This document shows positions 21,266-29,888 of a stretch of DNA of 34,347 nt, piece by piece. Origin of the DNA: Bacillota bacterium (GTDB lineage Bacteria > Vulcanimicrobiota > SpSt-956 > JAKJGF01). Made by a program: the position numbers and the translations under genes. Every line of letters starts with the position of its first letter. Within the stretch, counting starts at the first letter, position 1. Under the pieces are notes generated by a model. The model saw nothing but the letters and a program-made list of their open reading frames with translations. It was not told the origin of the DNA and made no database searches. Where the stretch lies: contig JAKJGF010000020.1 in the NCBI GenBank assembly GCA_022704525.1, positions 1 through 34,347 of the forward strand, written 5' to 3'.

Positions 21266-22132
21266 ATGAAGAGACTTTATTTTATATTATTTTTTATTCT
21301 ATTGATTATCTTTCTTTTAACCTGTTGTAATTCAGGAAATAATACTCCTGTGCAGAAAAAGATATATATTACAATCAAAACTTCTGACACAATGTTATTA
21401 CTGGTTAATAGTCTGACAGAAGAGTATATGAAAGAAAATGCAGATGTTGAGTTTTCTACAGAAATATGTGCTTCCAGTGAAGGTCTTGAAGCATTATTAG
21501 GAAAAACTGCTGCAATTTCAGCTTCTTCACGGCCAATTTCTGATAAAGAACTAAAAAGAGCTGATCAAAATAAAATAGAGATAAAAGAATATTCTATAGC
21601 AAGAGATGCTCTGGTTTTTATTGTTAACCCTGATAATCCTGTTAAGGAAATATCTATGGATAATATTATAAAAATATTTACAGGAACCTATACTAACTGG
21701 AAAGATTCGGGTTATAAGGATATACCAATAAGTGTTTATACCAGTGAAAATACTTCTGGAACATATATGTTTTTTAAATCAGCTGTCCTCAAAGAGAAAT
21801 GTTTTTCAACTAAAATAAAGATGCTAACTAATATAAGGGATATCATAGAAACAGTCTCAAAAGAAGAGGGTGCAATCAGTTATATTATATATGAATATTC
21901 AATCCTTGCTTCAGATAAAATCAAGATCATTGGTATTAAAAATGATAAATCTTCAGAAATGATCTTACCTACAGAGGAAAATATTAAAAAAGGCCGTTAT
22001 CCTATTGTAAGGAATCTTTATTTCTATACCAGAAGCGATGCTTCTGCTGATATTAATAAATTCATTGGTTATTGTTTAAGTCCGGAAGGACAGAAAATTG
22101 TTAAAAAAGCGAAATGTATAACCTTAAAGTAA
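21266..22132 (+). CDS. PstS-like substrate-binding lipoprotein
   Basis: This protein of about 288 residues has a hydrophobic leader ending FLLTCCNSG, a probable though imperfect lipobox (Thr or Cys at -1). The periplasmic-binding-protein fold is of the phosphate-binding type: AISASSRPISDKELKRA, LVFIVNPDNPVKEISMDNI, IFTGTYTNWKDSGY, and VYTSENTSGTYMFF. In PstS proteins these loops contact the oxyanion. No PstC/A/B/PhoU genes lie in the window, and the next gene 31 bases on is an ion channel, so it may be a sensor or channel partner instead of a transporter component. The frame extends to TTG 21248, but ATG 21266 gives the normal leader with basic residues MKRLY. Confidence 0.85.
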   Translation: MKRLYFILFFILLIIFLLTCCNSGNNTPVQKKIYITIKTSDTMLLLVNSLTEEYMKENADVEFSTEICASSEGLEALLGKTAAISASSRPISDKELKRADQNKIEIKEYSIARDALVFIVNPDNPVKEISMDNIIKIFTGTYTNWKDSGYKDIPISVYTSENTSGTYMFFKSAVLKEKCFSTKIKMLTNIRDIIETVSKEEGAISYIIYEYSILASDKIKIIGIKNDKSSEMILPTEENIKKGRYPIVRNLYFYTRSDASADINKFIGYCLSPEGQKIVKKAKCITLK

Positions 22133-22163
22133 TTTTAATGATTATTTTTCAGGAGAAATCTTT

Positions 22164-24110
22164 TTGCATATTATAAGAAAATTGTCCAAAAAACTTTTTA
22201 CCAATAAATATGTTGATCTTTTTGTTGTTCTGGTAGTGTTTTTTTCAATACTTTTACTGGTCTTTGATAGCCTTGCAGGTTTTATAATCAATAAAAATGC
22301 TCTTGATAATTTGAAATTTACTATTGATTCTGACAAATTGGAAGCTTTAGAAATATTAGAAGGTAAAAAATTTTCCTCTGATGTATTAACAGGTATTCTG
22401 GAGAAATCATGGCTACAAATTCAAGAAGATAAGGAATTTTATAAGATTACTGGTAAAACAGAGTATGCCATAAGTAAAGAAAATAAAGCTAAAGTCTCCC
22501 TCCTGGCATCATTAAAAGATAGAGAATTTTCAGAAGAAGAGTTGTACTTAAAACTTAAAGAATTTGAATTTACTCCTGTAGAAATTGAAATAGTATTTCT
22601 TTATAGTATTCACAAAATGGAATCTTTGAAAGATAAAATCAGTCCTGGAAAGGCGAAATTTATAAAATTACTTAAATATAAAGAGTTTACAAAAGAAGAG
22701 TTAATAAAAAAATTATTAAACGCAGAATTTAATGAAAGAGATATTAATATAACCCTGAGTCATACGAAAAAACTTATTTTTAATAAAAATGAGATTGCGT
22801 TAATTTTAAAAGAGAGTCAACTCGTCTTTCCTATTTCAGAAAAAACAAAGGATTTAATAATAGCTCTTGACGATATTATAATAGCTTTCTTTATAATAGA
22901 ACTTTTCTTGCGATATCTTTCCTGTGATAATTATAAAATATTTTTCTACCTTTATTGGATTGATATTCTGGCGGTCATTCCATTATTCAGAGTGTTCAGA
23001 TTAAGCAGAGTCTTTATTCTTTTAAGACTTTTTCGAATTATGTCTTTTGCTGTACTTTTACGACGTCATCTTTCTTTCGTATCTTTTATTTTTAATAAAC
23101 GCTGGATAGATTTCTTTTTAATTTTAATCTTTCTTATTTTTATTATTACTTTTGGCACCCTTGGGTTAATTTCCTCAGAAGAGAAACTTCATCTGAATCC
23201 TCAGGATGCCTTTTGGACTACAGTATTTTCACTCTTCTGTGGTGAATATTCCAGTGAATTTCCTGAGACTCTGGTAGGTAAATTGACTGCTCTTTTAGTA
23301 ATTCTTGCAGGTATAAGTTTTTTTGCTATTTTAATAGGTACTGTCTCTGCTATAATGATGGAAAAATTCAAGGAGGGAATTATAATGAGAAAAACTAACT
23401 TTGATATGCTTGAAAATCATATAATAATCTGTGGGTGGGAACAAAAGACTCATCAGATAATAAAGGAACTGCATGCATCTCCGGAGTGCAGGCATGCAGA
23501 TATTGTTTTAATCTCAGACAGAGAAGATTTTTTACATATAGATCTTGAAAGATTTGATATAAAAACAGATTTTATATATCTTATAGAGGGCGATTTTACT
23601 GATCCTGATATTCTCAGGAAAGCCAATATAGATAACGCAAAGATTGCTATTATCTTGCCTGATCGCTCTGGAGGAAGAAATAATAGAGATATAGATGCGA
23701 GAACGGTCCTTACTGCTCTTACTATAGAAAAACTGAATCATAGTGTATATAGCTGTGCAGAGCTTTTAGACCCTGAATATGAAAGCCATATGAAAATTGG
23801 AAATGTAAATGAAGTAATACTTGGAGGATATTATAGTGGCCTTATGGCAGCCCATGCGGCAATAAATGAAAACATTGTGCCCTTTATTAACAGTATTCTT
23901 CCTTCAGAGGCAGAACATAAATTTCAGAATATTTCTCTTTCTAATGATTTGATAGGTAAAGAATTCAGTGATGTTATATTAGAACTCAGAAAAAAAGATA
24001 GAATCCTTCCTCTTGGTGTCAGAACTGCATCAGGAGACCTTCTTATTAATCCTCAGAATTATATTATGAAAAATGGAGATTATCTGGTAGGACTGGTGAG
24101 TAAATCGTGA
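22164..24110 (+). CDS. Voltage-sensor-type ion channel with RCK domains, a large S1-S2 insert and no TVGYG filter
   Basis: The 648-residue protein starts at TTG 22164, eight bases after AGGAG. S1 is at about 18-38, S2 229-252 (FFIIELFLRYL), S3 257-273 (YWIDILAVIP) and S4 276-297 with regular Arg (RVFRLSRVFILLRLFRI). S5 is at 313-336, the pore loop at 346-364 and S6 at 374-397. RCK (TrkA-N) begins at NHIIICGWEQKTHQIIKEL (about 418-437; GWxxxT as in MthK/BK, not GxGxxG), and TrkA-C ends the protein. Aligned without gaps to Kv pores, TTVGYGD becomes FCGEYSS (358-364), so K+ selectivity is not assured. The S1-S2 loop (about 39-228) holds three helical repeats. Confidence 0.9.
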   Translation: MHIIRKLSKKLFTNKYVDLFVVLVVFFSILLLVFDSLAGFIINKNALDNLKFTIDSDKLEALEILEGKKFSSDVLTGILEKSWLQIQEDKEFYKITGKTEYAISKENKAKVSLLASLKDREFSEEELYLKLKEFEFTPVEIEIVFLYSIHKMESLKDKISPGKAKFIKLLKYKEFTKEELIKKLLNAEFNERDINITLSHTKKLIFNKNEIALILKESQLVFPISEKTKDLIIALDDIIIAFFIIELFLRYLSCDNYKIFFYLYWIDILAVIPLFRVFRLSRVFILLRLFRIMSFAVLLRRHLSFVSFIFNKRWIDFFLILIFLIFIITFGTLGLISSEEKLHLNPQDAFWTTVFSLFCGEYSSEFPETLVGKLTALLVILAGISFFAILIGTVSAIMMEKFKEGIIMRKTNFDMLENHIIICGWEQKTHQIIKELHASPECRHADIVLISDREDFLHIDLERFDIKTDFIYLIEGDFTDPDILRKANIDNAKIAIILPDRSGGRNNRDIDARTVLTALTIEKLNHSVYSCAELLDPEYESHMKIGNVNEVILGGYYSGLMAAHAAINENIVPFINSILPSEAEHKFQNISLSNDLIGKEFSDVILELRKKDRILPLGVRTASGDLLINPQNYIMKNGDYLVGLVSKS

Positions 24111-24130
24111 AAGGTAAAATGTGAGAGGAA

Positions 24131-24206
24131 GTTGATAGTTTAAGTTTGATGGTTGAGGGTTTAACAATTTTGTGCCTTCAACCCTCAACCTTCAACTCTC
24201 AACTTT
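24131..24206. repeat. Inverted heptad repeat (GTTGAAG / CCTCAAC type) between convergent genes
   Basis: The left part has GTTGATA, GTTTGAT and GGTTGAGGGT. The right part is the 7-nt run CTTCAAC CCTCAAC CTTCAAC TCTCAAC. GGTTGAGGGT (24151-24160) and ACCCTCAACC (24181-24190) form a perfect 10-bp stem around a 20-nt loop. The element occupies the 111-bp gap between two convergent genes and could serve both as terminator. The 12-mer CGTGAAAGGTAA at 24106-24117, across the channel stop codon, recurs at 28333-28344. Confidence 0.6.
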
Positions 24207-24221
24207 AGCCCCCTTCCCCCA

Positions 24222-25514
24222 TCACTTATACCATATATAATCCTCACCTGGCTCAAGTTTTACGGCCTTATCATAACATTTCCTTGCTTCTTCATGTTTT
24301 CCCTGATGAAATAATACTAATCCTTTTTGATACCAGGCTTCAGCATATTTAGGATCAATCTCCAGTACCTTATCACAAAATTGTATTGCTTCTTCAGTAT
24401 TTCCCTGAAAATATGCAATTAAAGATTTATAATACCAGGCCATCACATTTGTTGGCTCAATCTTTAACCCCTCATCAAAACTTTTAGAGGCATCTTTAAA
24501 TTCTTTCAGATAACATAAAGCTATTCCCCTGGTAAACCATATTTCAGCATCGTTAGGATCAATCTTTATAGCTCTGTCACAATAATCTCTTGCTTCGTAA
24601 TATTTACGCATTCCCAGTAAGACCATGGCTTTTGCTGAATAGACCAGTTCAGTCTTTAATCCGGAGACATCTTTCTTACTCTCTACCAGCTCAAAAGCTT
24701 TATCTATATATTCCAGTGATTTACCATAATCTCCTTTTGAATAGTATACCATTCCAATTTCAAAAAGGCTAAAGGCATGATTTGGTTCATTTTCCAGAGC
24801 CCGCTCAAACCATTCCAGAGCTTTACTCCAGATACCTTTTTTATAATATTCAAAACCTGTTAGAAACCATTCGTCAGATACTTCGGAACCTTCAGGTGTC
24901 TTTTCTACAGATCTTAACTTCTGCTCTTTATCAAAACATTCTTTTGCTTCAGCATATTTACCTGTTTTTTTTAATGCTTCTCCTTTATTTTTCCAGGCCA
25001 GGGCAAATTCCGGATTAGACTCAATAGATCTGTCAAAACATTTAATTGCTTCTTCATAATTTTCTATCATAAATAAGGCCATTCCTTTACTATTCAACGG
25101 TGAAATATATTCAATTCCCACTGTCTCAGCATTATAATTATTACCGGGGGCAATTTCTAAGACCTTATCAAAATATACAATTGCATCTTTATAGTTTTCT
25201 TTTTTATAAAGAGTTAAAGCTTTAAGATACCAGACATCTGCATTACCTGAAGTCATTTTTATAACCTCATCAAAACAAATATCTGCTTCCTTATATTTTG
25301 TTAGCTTATAGAGTGCTACTCCTTTACGAAACCATGCGATTTCACATGCAGGTTCAGTTTCCAGTGCTTTATCAAAATAAGGTATGGATTTCTCATAATC
25401 TCCTTCTTCAAATAAGGCATTACCTTTGTTTAATAATTCCTGTAGTGTTTCTGCTCTTGCGTGAGATAAGGTGATTATTAATAGAATTGTTATTAAGAGT
25501 ACTTTAAATTTCAT
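24222..25514 (-). CDS. Exported TPR-repeat protein
   Basis: This 430-residue protein has a signal peptide (MKFKVLLITILLIITLSHAR, cleavage near AxA-E), followed by about eleven tetratricopeptide repeats from residue 23 to the end. A typical unit is AEAWYQKGLVLFHQGKHEEA followed by RKCYDKAVKLEP. Two units carry insertions (around residues 125-140 and 203-215). Such arrays bind other proteins; here the site is the periplasm or cell surface. The repeats also give an internally repetitive DNA sequence. ATG 25514 follows AAAGGAGG. It stands alone on the minus strand between convergent and divergent neighbours. Confidence 0.92.
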   Translation of the reverse strand: MKFKVLLITILLIITLSHARAETLQELLNKGNALFEEGDYEKSIPYFDKALETEPACEIAWFRKGVALYKLTKYKEADICFDEVIKMTSGNADVWYLKALTLYKKENYKDAIVYFDKVLEIAPGNNYNAETVGIEYISPLNSKGMALFMIENYEEAIKCFDRSIESNPEFALAWKNKGEALKKTGKYAEAKECFDKEQKLRSVEKTPEGSEVSDEWFLTGFEYYKKGIWSKALEWFERALENEPNHAFSLFEIGMVYYSKGDYGKSLEYIDKAFELVESKKDVSGLKTELVYSAKAMVLLGMRKYYEARDYCDRAIKIDPNDAEIWFTRGIALCYLKEFKDASKSFDEGLKIEPTNVMAWYYKSLIAYFQGNTEEAIQFCDKVLEIDPKYAEAWYQKGLVLFHQGKHEEARKCYDKAVKLEPGEDYIWYK

Positions 25515-25793
25515 TATTAACTTCCTCCTTTAACAGGTTATAGTTGATGGGTAAAAGTTATGTGTTGTCACATCTGAATCTCCAACTGAAACCCTCATAA
25601 TAAACTTTCTCTATCCTCTTACTATTCTCCTATAAAAAAATAAAATATTATGAAATTATTGATCTGTGTATAAGCACTTAATAAATCCCCGAGTTTTTTT
25701 CGAATATATGAAAATTATTATGGTATAACATCTATAACTGTAGTATAATTATTTTAAGTTTAAACAAATATTTTTTATTAAGGAGGTGAATTT

Positions 25794-26624
25794 ATGAAGA
25801 GATTATATATCATCTGTCTGGCAGGACTATTTTTATTTATTCTCCATCCGATTATTGTTTATACACAGGATGAGATAAAGGATCTCAGTAAAGTTACAAT
25901 TTATATAAAAAACAAAGAATATGATAAGAAAAATGTTTTTTTGAAAGATGGAGAAATATATACTTCTTTAGAACCTTTAAGTAAAGTTATAAAATTTAAA
26001 TATGTCTATGAAAAAGGTGAAACTCTTTTATATATTAATGGGTTCGAATATAAAGGGGATTATAATGTTAAAGGTGATAAGATTTATGTCTCTTTAAAAG
26101 GTATATGTGAATATCTGGGATACTATATTAATTACAATAAATCAACAAAGATTCTTGATATCTCCAGTAAACCCATAACTGTTGTTACAATTAAGGCTAC
26201 TCCCGGTACATCTATTATTATTCCTCCTATAGATCATGGAATAGATACCAGGGGAATACTTATCCCGGGACGTGGAATTGAAGGTGTTGTTTATGTGGGG
26301 AGTAAAATAAATGATATAATGGCAAAGTGGGGAGAACCTGATGGTATAATGAACATAAATAGTAATACCAAATCATACATTTATGGCGATCTAAGTTTAC
26401 TGGCACCTTCAAGTGGTATTATAGATATGATTATGAGTTATTCAGCAGGTTATAAAACTTCAAGTGGTATTGGAATTGGTTCCAGTTTTCAACAGGTAGT
26501 AAATACATATGGAAAACAATATTATGAGCAAAATGATATGATACTTTATGCAAATGGTATTGGTTTTTTAATTGATAAACAAAATCAAACTGTAAAATCT
26601 ATTGCTGTTGTCCTTATAAAATAA
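25794..26624 (+). CDS. Secreted protein with copper-amine-oxidase-N-like domain and SmpA/BamE-like repeats
   Basis: This 276-residue protein has a signal peptide (MKRLYIICLAGLFLFILHPI). Residues about 30-125 match the copper amine oxidase N-terminal-type fold (VFLKDGEIYTSLEPLSKVIK, then KIYVSLKGICEYLGYYINYN), a cell-wall or ligand-binding module not itself catalytic. Residues about 155-276 contain two units like VGSKINDIMAKWGEPDGIM and IGIGSSFQQVVNTYGKQYY, reminiscent of SmpA/BamE folds. ATG 25794 follows AAGGAGGTG, and TATAAT at 25744-25749 is a likely -10. The next gene, a ROK kinase, starts 47 bases later. Confidence 0.8.
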   Translation: MKRLYIICLAGLFLFILHPIIVYTQDEIKDLSKVTIYIKNKEYDKKNVFLKDGEIYTSLEPLSKVIKFKYVYEKGETLLYINGFEYKGDYNVKGDKIYVSLKGICEYLGYYINYNKSTKILDISSKPITVVTIKATPGTSIIIPPIDHGIDTRGILIPGRGIEGVVYVGSKINDIMAKWGEPDGIMNINSNTKSYIYGDLSLLAPSSGIIDMIMSYSAGYKTSSGIGIGSSFQQVVNTYGKQYYEQNDMILYANGIGFLIDKQNQTVKSIAVVLIK

Positions 26625-26670
26625 GCAGTAATGTTAGTTTTAAAGATATTACCAGAAAGGTGGAAAATTT

Positions 26671-27642
26671 ATGAATAAGAAATATGCTATAGGAGTGGAT
26701 CTGGGGGGAACCCATATTGCTGCCGCTCTGGTGGACCAATCAGGAAAGACAGGCAAACTCCAGGAATGTGATATAGCTCCAGAAGAAAGAGAGGTCAATA
26801 ATGTCCTTAATAAAATGGCTCTTATTATTAATCAGGTAATTTCAGAAGAAAAAATAAAGAGAGAAGAGATTTTTGGTGCAGGTATCGCCCTTCCTGGCTT
26901 TATTGACACCATTAATGGTATATGTCATTTTTCTCCGAATTTCCCGGGATGGACTGATATAAGAGTATCTTCTATCCTTGAAACCACACTTGATTTGCCG
27001 GTAATGATTCTTAATGATGTAAATGCTTTTGCCCTGGGAGAAAAATATTTCGGTGCAGGGAGAGGTGTTAAAAATATAATCTGTATGACACTGGGAACAG
27101 GAATTGGTGGAGGTATTATAATAGACAATAAACTCCATCTGGGTTCCTCCCAGGGAGCAGGTGAAATAGGCCATATGACAATAGTGCCTGATGGACCTTT
27201 ATGTGGATGTGGCAATAAAGGATGTTTTGAAGCTCTTGTAGCAAGGGGTGCTATTATAAAAACAGCTAAAGAGATGATAGATAAGAATAAAAAAACTCTT
27301 TTAGCAGAAGTTAAAGATCTATCTCCACTTTCAGTTTTTGAGGCAGCAGAAAAGGGAGATGACGTTGCAAAAGAGATTTTTGATAAAATTGGAAGATACC
27401 TTGGTACAGGTATTTCAAATCTTATCCTTATACTTAACCCTGAAAAGATAGTTATAGGTGGCAGAATAGTCAATGCCCATAAATATCTCTTCCCCCCGGC
27501 ACAGAAAGAGATAAAAAAGAGGGTTAAAATGTTCCCTCCTGAATCCACAGAGATAGTAATTGCAGAATTGGGTTCACAGGCAGGACTTATCGGTGGGGCT
27601 ACTTATGTGTTCCAGCAAAAATGCGAAGCTTTTAAATCTTGA
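26671..27642 (+). CDS. ROK-family sugar kinase (probable glucokinase)
   Basis: This 323-residue protein has the ATP-binding motif GVDLGGTHIAAALVD (residues 8-22), ILNDVNAFALGEKYFGAGRG with the catalytic Asp, TLGTGIGGGIIID, and GAGEIGHMTIVPDGPLCGCG. The ROK zinc site follows as CGCGNKGCFEAL (His plus three Cys). The C-terminal motif is PEKIVIGGRIV. No N-terminal HTH is present, so it is a kinase and not a ROK repressor. Length and motifs match bacterial glucokinases; other hexoses or N-acetyl-sugars cannot be excluded. Ribosome site AAAGGTGG. Confidence 0.92.
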   Translation: MNKKYAIGVDLGGTHIAAALVDQSGKTGKLQECDIAPEEREVNNVLNKMALIINQVISEEKIKREEIFGAGIALPGFIDTINGICHFSPNFPGWTDIRVSSILETTLDLPVMILNDVNAFALGEKYFGAGRGVKNIICMTLGTGIGGGIIIDNKLHLGSSQGAGEIGHMTIVPDGPLCGCGNKGCFEALVARGAIIKTAKEMIDKNKKTLLAEVKDLSPLSVFEAAEKGDDVAKEIFDKIGRYLGTGISNLILILNPEKIVIGGRIVNAHKYLFPPAQKEIKKRVKMFPPESTEIVIAELGSQAGLIGGATYVFQQKCEAFKS

Positions 27643-27782
27643 CAAAAATAAAATCCGGGATAAAAGAGATACTTTATAAAGAATCCAGTATAGAATTAGA
27701 TTATGAAGTAGAAGGATTATTTGAATTTTCCGTCAGTATTTTTTATCAGGATTACGAGGTCAGTGCTATTTTCAGCATATAA
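27639..27782 (+). CDS. Possible 47-residue protein overlapping the kinase stop codon
   Basis: A TTG at 27639 overlaps the TGA of the ROK gene (TTGA) and opens a frame to TAA 27780-27782. The product has alternating hydrophobic and charged residues typical of beta strands (SIELDYEVEGLFEFSVSIFY) and then DYEVSAIFSI. No Shine-Dalgarno is evident, so expression would depend on translational coupling. It may be a genuine small protein or the remnant of a longer gene cut by the repeat element that follows. Confidence 0.35.
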   Translation: MTKIKSGIKEILYKESSIELDYEVEGLFEFSVSIFYQDYEVSAIFSI

Positions 27783-27810
27783 CGAATATCCATAAATAAT
27801 TGTAAGCGTT

Positions 27811-27928
27811 CAGCTATCAGCAGTCAGCTTTTATGGAAATTACATAACAAATGTCATTAAATTCTATTTTTCAGACTATTTATATATTTAAAATTCGCAA
27901 GATTTAGCTGAAAGCTAATAATAATTTA
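27811..27928. repeat. MITE-like repeat element, copy 2
   Basis: The left end is CAGCTATCAGCAGTCAGC. Positions 27826-27847 are the exact reverse complement of 8399-8420. The right end, 27907-27928 (GCTGAAAGCTAATAATAATT...), matches 15799-15820 in 21 of 22 bases. The length of about 118 bp and the order of parts equal the inverted copy at 8328-8447; the middle about 55 nt differs. The TAA stop codon of the DUF503 gene lies in its last three bases. Confidence 0.65.
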
Positions 27929-28222
27929 AGATTTAATTTTTTCTATATCATAAAACATATCAACAATTTCGACTTCCTCTTCAGAATCGATAAGATTTAA
28001 AATTTTAGAAAAGATTTGTTCCGCTATAATTCCAGTTGAAGATACAAAAGCAATACCTATTTCAGCTTTCTGCCAGAGATCATTTTCCCCTACCTCTGCT
28101 ACTGATACACGAAACTTGTTCCAGATTCTGTCCTTTAAACTTTTAATGATCTGTCTTTTACGTTTTAAGGAATTTGGTTCCTCCAGTAAGTGAATATCAA
28201 ACCAGCATTTGCAAACATACAT
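27926..28222 (-). CDS. DUF503 family protein (YlxP-like)
   Basis: This 98-residue protein shows the DUF503 pattern: FDIHLLEEPNSLKRKRQIIK followed by SLKDRIWNKFRVSVAEVGEN and DLWQKAEIGIAFVSS. The Bacillus relative YlxP lies in the nusA-infB-rbfA region and is linked to ribosome or RNA metabolism, without a firmly defined activity. Here it is alone, flanked by repeat elements. The frame is open to GTG 28231, but ATG 28222 is six bases after GGTGA and preferred. The final residues lie within a repeat element, so the C terminus may have been altered by its insertion. Confidence 0.85.
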   Translation of the reverse strand: MYVCKCWFDIHLLEEPNSLKRKRQIIKSLKDRIWNKFRVSVAEVGENDLWQKAEIGIAFVSSTGIIAEQIFSKILNLIDSEEEVEIVDMFYDIEKIKS

Positions 28223-28606
28223 CTTTATCACCAGGGAAAAATTTATTTTAAGCTTTTAGCTATCAGCTATTAGCCATATGAACACTTACTATTTTATAAC
28301 ACTTTTCCGGCTTATGCAATACTGACGTGAGGCGTGAAAGGTAATTAATTTACAGATTATATCTGGTAGTTAAAGGTCACATTTTTCATACTATCACTAC
28401 CTTTATAGATGTTTCGAGATACAACTTTATCTTCTTCATAATAAATCTACTATTATCCTTATTTCTGTTACTATTATATAAAAAAGCTGTATATAAAAAT
28501 AGTGGATACATATATGTATGCAGAAAAAATTCTTTCTAAATCATTGAAAAATTTTCTCTCTGGCTTTATAATAAAAAGAATTTAAGAATTAGAAAGGCTG
28601 GGTTTT
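28223..28606. other. 384-bp non-coding region upstream of argG
   Basis: It contains a heptad-type repeat TTTAGCTATCAGCTATTAGC (about 28255-28274), a second type ACGTGAG GCGTGAA (28325-28338), a perfect 14-bp palindrome ATACATATATGTAT (28506-28519) and the argG promoter. I see no gene and no tRNA. The palindrome, 24 bases before the -35 box, could bind a regulator; it does not closely match the ArgR box. Confidence 0.5.
28544..28572 (+). promoter_or_regulatory. Promoter of argG
   Basis: TTGAAA (28544-28549), a 17-base spacer and consensus TATAAT (28567-28572). A short leader with AGAAAGG precedes the ATG at 28607. Confidence 0.75.
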
Positions 28607-29836
28607 ATGAAAAAGGTAGTTCTTGCTTACAGTGGTGGACTCGATACATCCTGTATACTTAAATGGCTTATAGATGAGGGTTTTGAGGTAATAGCATATC
28701 TTGCAGATGTAGGTCAGCGTGAGGATTTTGAGGAAGCTCGACAGAAGGCTCTTAATATTGGAGCAACCAGGGTTTATATAGAAGATTTAAAAGAAGAATT
28801 TGTTACTGATTATATATTTCCTGCCTTCAGCGCAAATGCTCTTTATGAAGGCAGATATTTATTAGGAACATCTCTTGCAAGACCTCTAATTGCAAAAAGA
28901 CATATAGAAATAGCCAGTAAGGAAAATGCTGAATATGTATCTCATGGTTCAACAGGAAAAGGAAATGATCAGGTCAGATTTGAATTGAGTTATTATGCAC
29001 TTAATCCTAAGATAAAGATCATATCACCATGGAAGAATAAGGATTTTCTTGTAAAATTTAAAGGAAGAACTGATCTTATAAACTATGCAAAAGAAAATAA
29101 CATACCACTCAGTGTAACACTGGAAAAGCCTTACAGTATAGATGAAAATTTACTTCATATAAGTTTTGAATCAGGTATCCTTGAAGACCCCGCAATTCAA
29201 CCTCACAGGGATATGTTTAAATTCACAGTGGATCCAAAAGATGCACCGGACAGAGAAACACGGATAGAAATACACTTTAAAGACGGTATACCCATAAAGA
29301 TTGTAAACCTGGAAGACGGTACAATTAAAACAAAACCCCTGGAACTTTTTACATATTTGAATGAACTGGGGAGAGAAAACGGTATAGGTAGAGTGGATAT
29401 AGTGGAGAACAGGTTTGTAGGTATAAAATCAAGAGGTGTATATGAAACACCGGGAGGGACAATACTGAGAGCGGCCCATATGGATATAGAAGGTATAGCA
29501 ATGGACAGAGAAGTCATGCGTCTTCGTGACATGCTGAGTCCTAAATTCTCTGAACTGGTCTATTATGGTTTCTGGTTCAGTCCTGAAATGGAATTCCTTA
29601 TGGCAGCAATAAGGAAAAGTCAGGAAATAATCGATGGAGTGGTTTATTTAAAACTTTATAAGGGTAATGTTATTGTTACAGGAAGAACTTCTCCCAGTTC
29701 TCTTTATGATCATGATCTCTCAAGTATGAATATAGAAGGTGGTTTTGACCAGACAGATTCAGAAGGATTTATCAAGATAAATGCCATAAGACTGATGGCC
29801 CATAATGCAATTATGAAAAGAATGGGGAAAGGATAA
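28607..29836 (+). CDS. argG: Argininosuccinate synthase
   Basis: This 409-residue enzyme joins citrulline and aspartate with ATP to give argininosuccinate, the penultimate step of arginine synthesis. The PP-loop [10 protein letters not shown] lies at residues 6-15. Other signatures are [59 protein letters not shown], and the C-terminal [16 protein letters not shown]. Length and motif order are normal. It is followed by argH on the same strand after a 52-bp gap filled with a heptad repeat. Confidence 0.97.
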   Translation: MKKVVLAYSGGLDTSCILKWLIDEGFEVIAYLADVGQREDFEEARQKALNIGATRVYIEDLKEEFVTDYIFPAFSANALYEGRYLLGTSLARPLIAKRHIEIASKENAEYVSHGSTGKGNDQVRFELSYYALNPKIKIISPWKNKDFLVKFKGRTDLINYAKENNIPLSVTLEKPYSIDENLLHISFESGILEDPAIQPHRDMFKFTVDPKDAPDRETRIEIHFKDGIPIKIVNLEDGTIKTKPLELFTYLNELGRENGIGRVDIVENRFVGIKSRGVYETPGGTILRAAHMDIEGIAMDREVMRLRDMLSPKFSELVYYGFWFSPEMEFLMAAIRKSQEIIDGVVYLKLYKGNVIVTGRTSPSSLYDHDLSSMNIEGGFDQTDSEGFIKINAIRLMAHNAIMKRMGKG

Positions 29837-29888
29837 TCGGTAATCAGAGTAATGTCTGTAATAGATCACCGATCACTGCTCACTGATT
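29837..29888. repeat. Heptad-type repeat filling the argG-argH gap
   Basis: The gap has AATCGGTAATCAG at the left and the 7-mers GATCACC GATCACT GCTCACT GATT(ATG) at the right, running directly into the argH start codon. It leaves no purine-rich Shine-Dalgarno in front of argH. The same unit type lies at 3399-3426. Confidence 0.55.

Noticed and set aside
26925..27548. 207-codon minus-strand frame within the ROK kinase gene
   Set aside because: Antisense shadow of a gene with complete ROK motifs; no domain or ribosome site.
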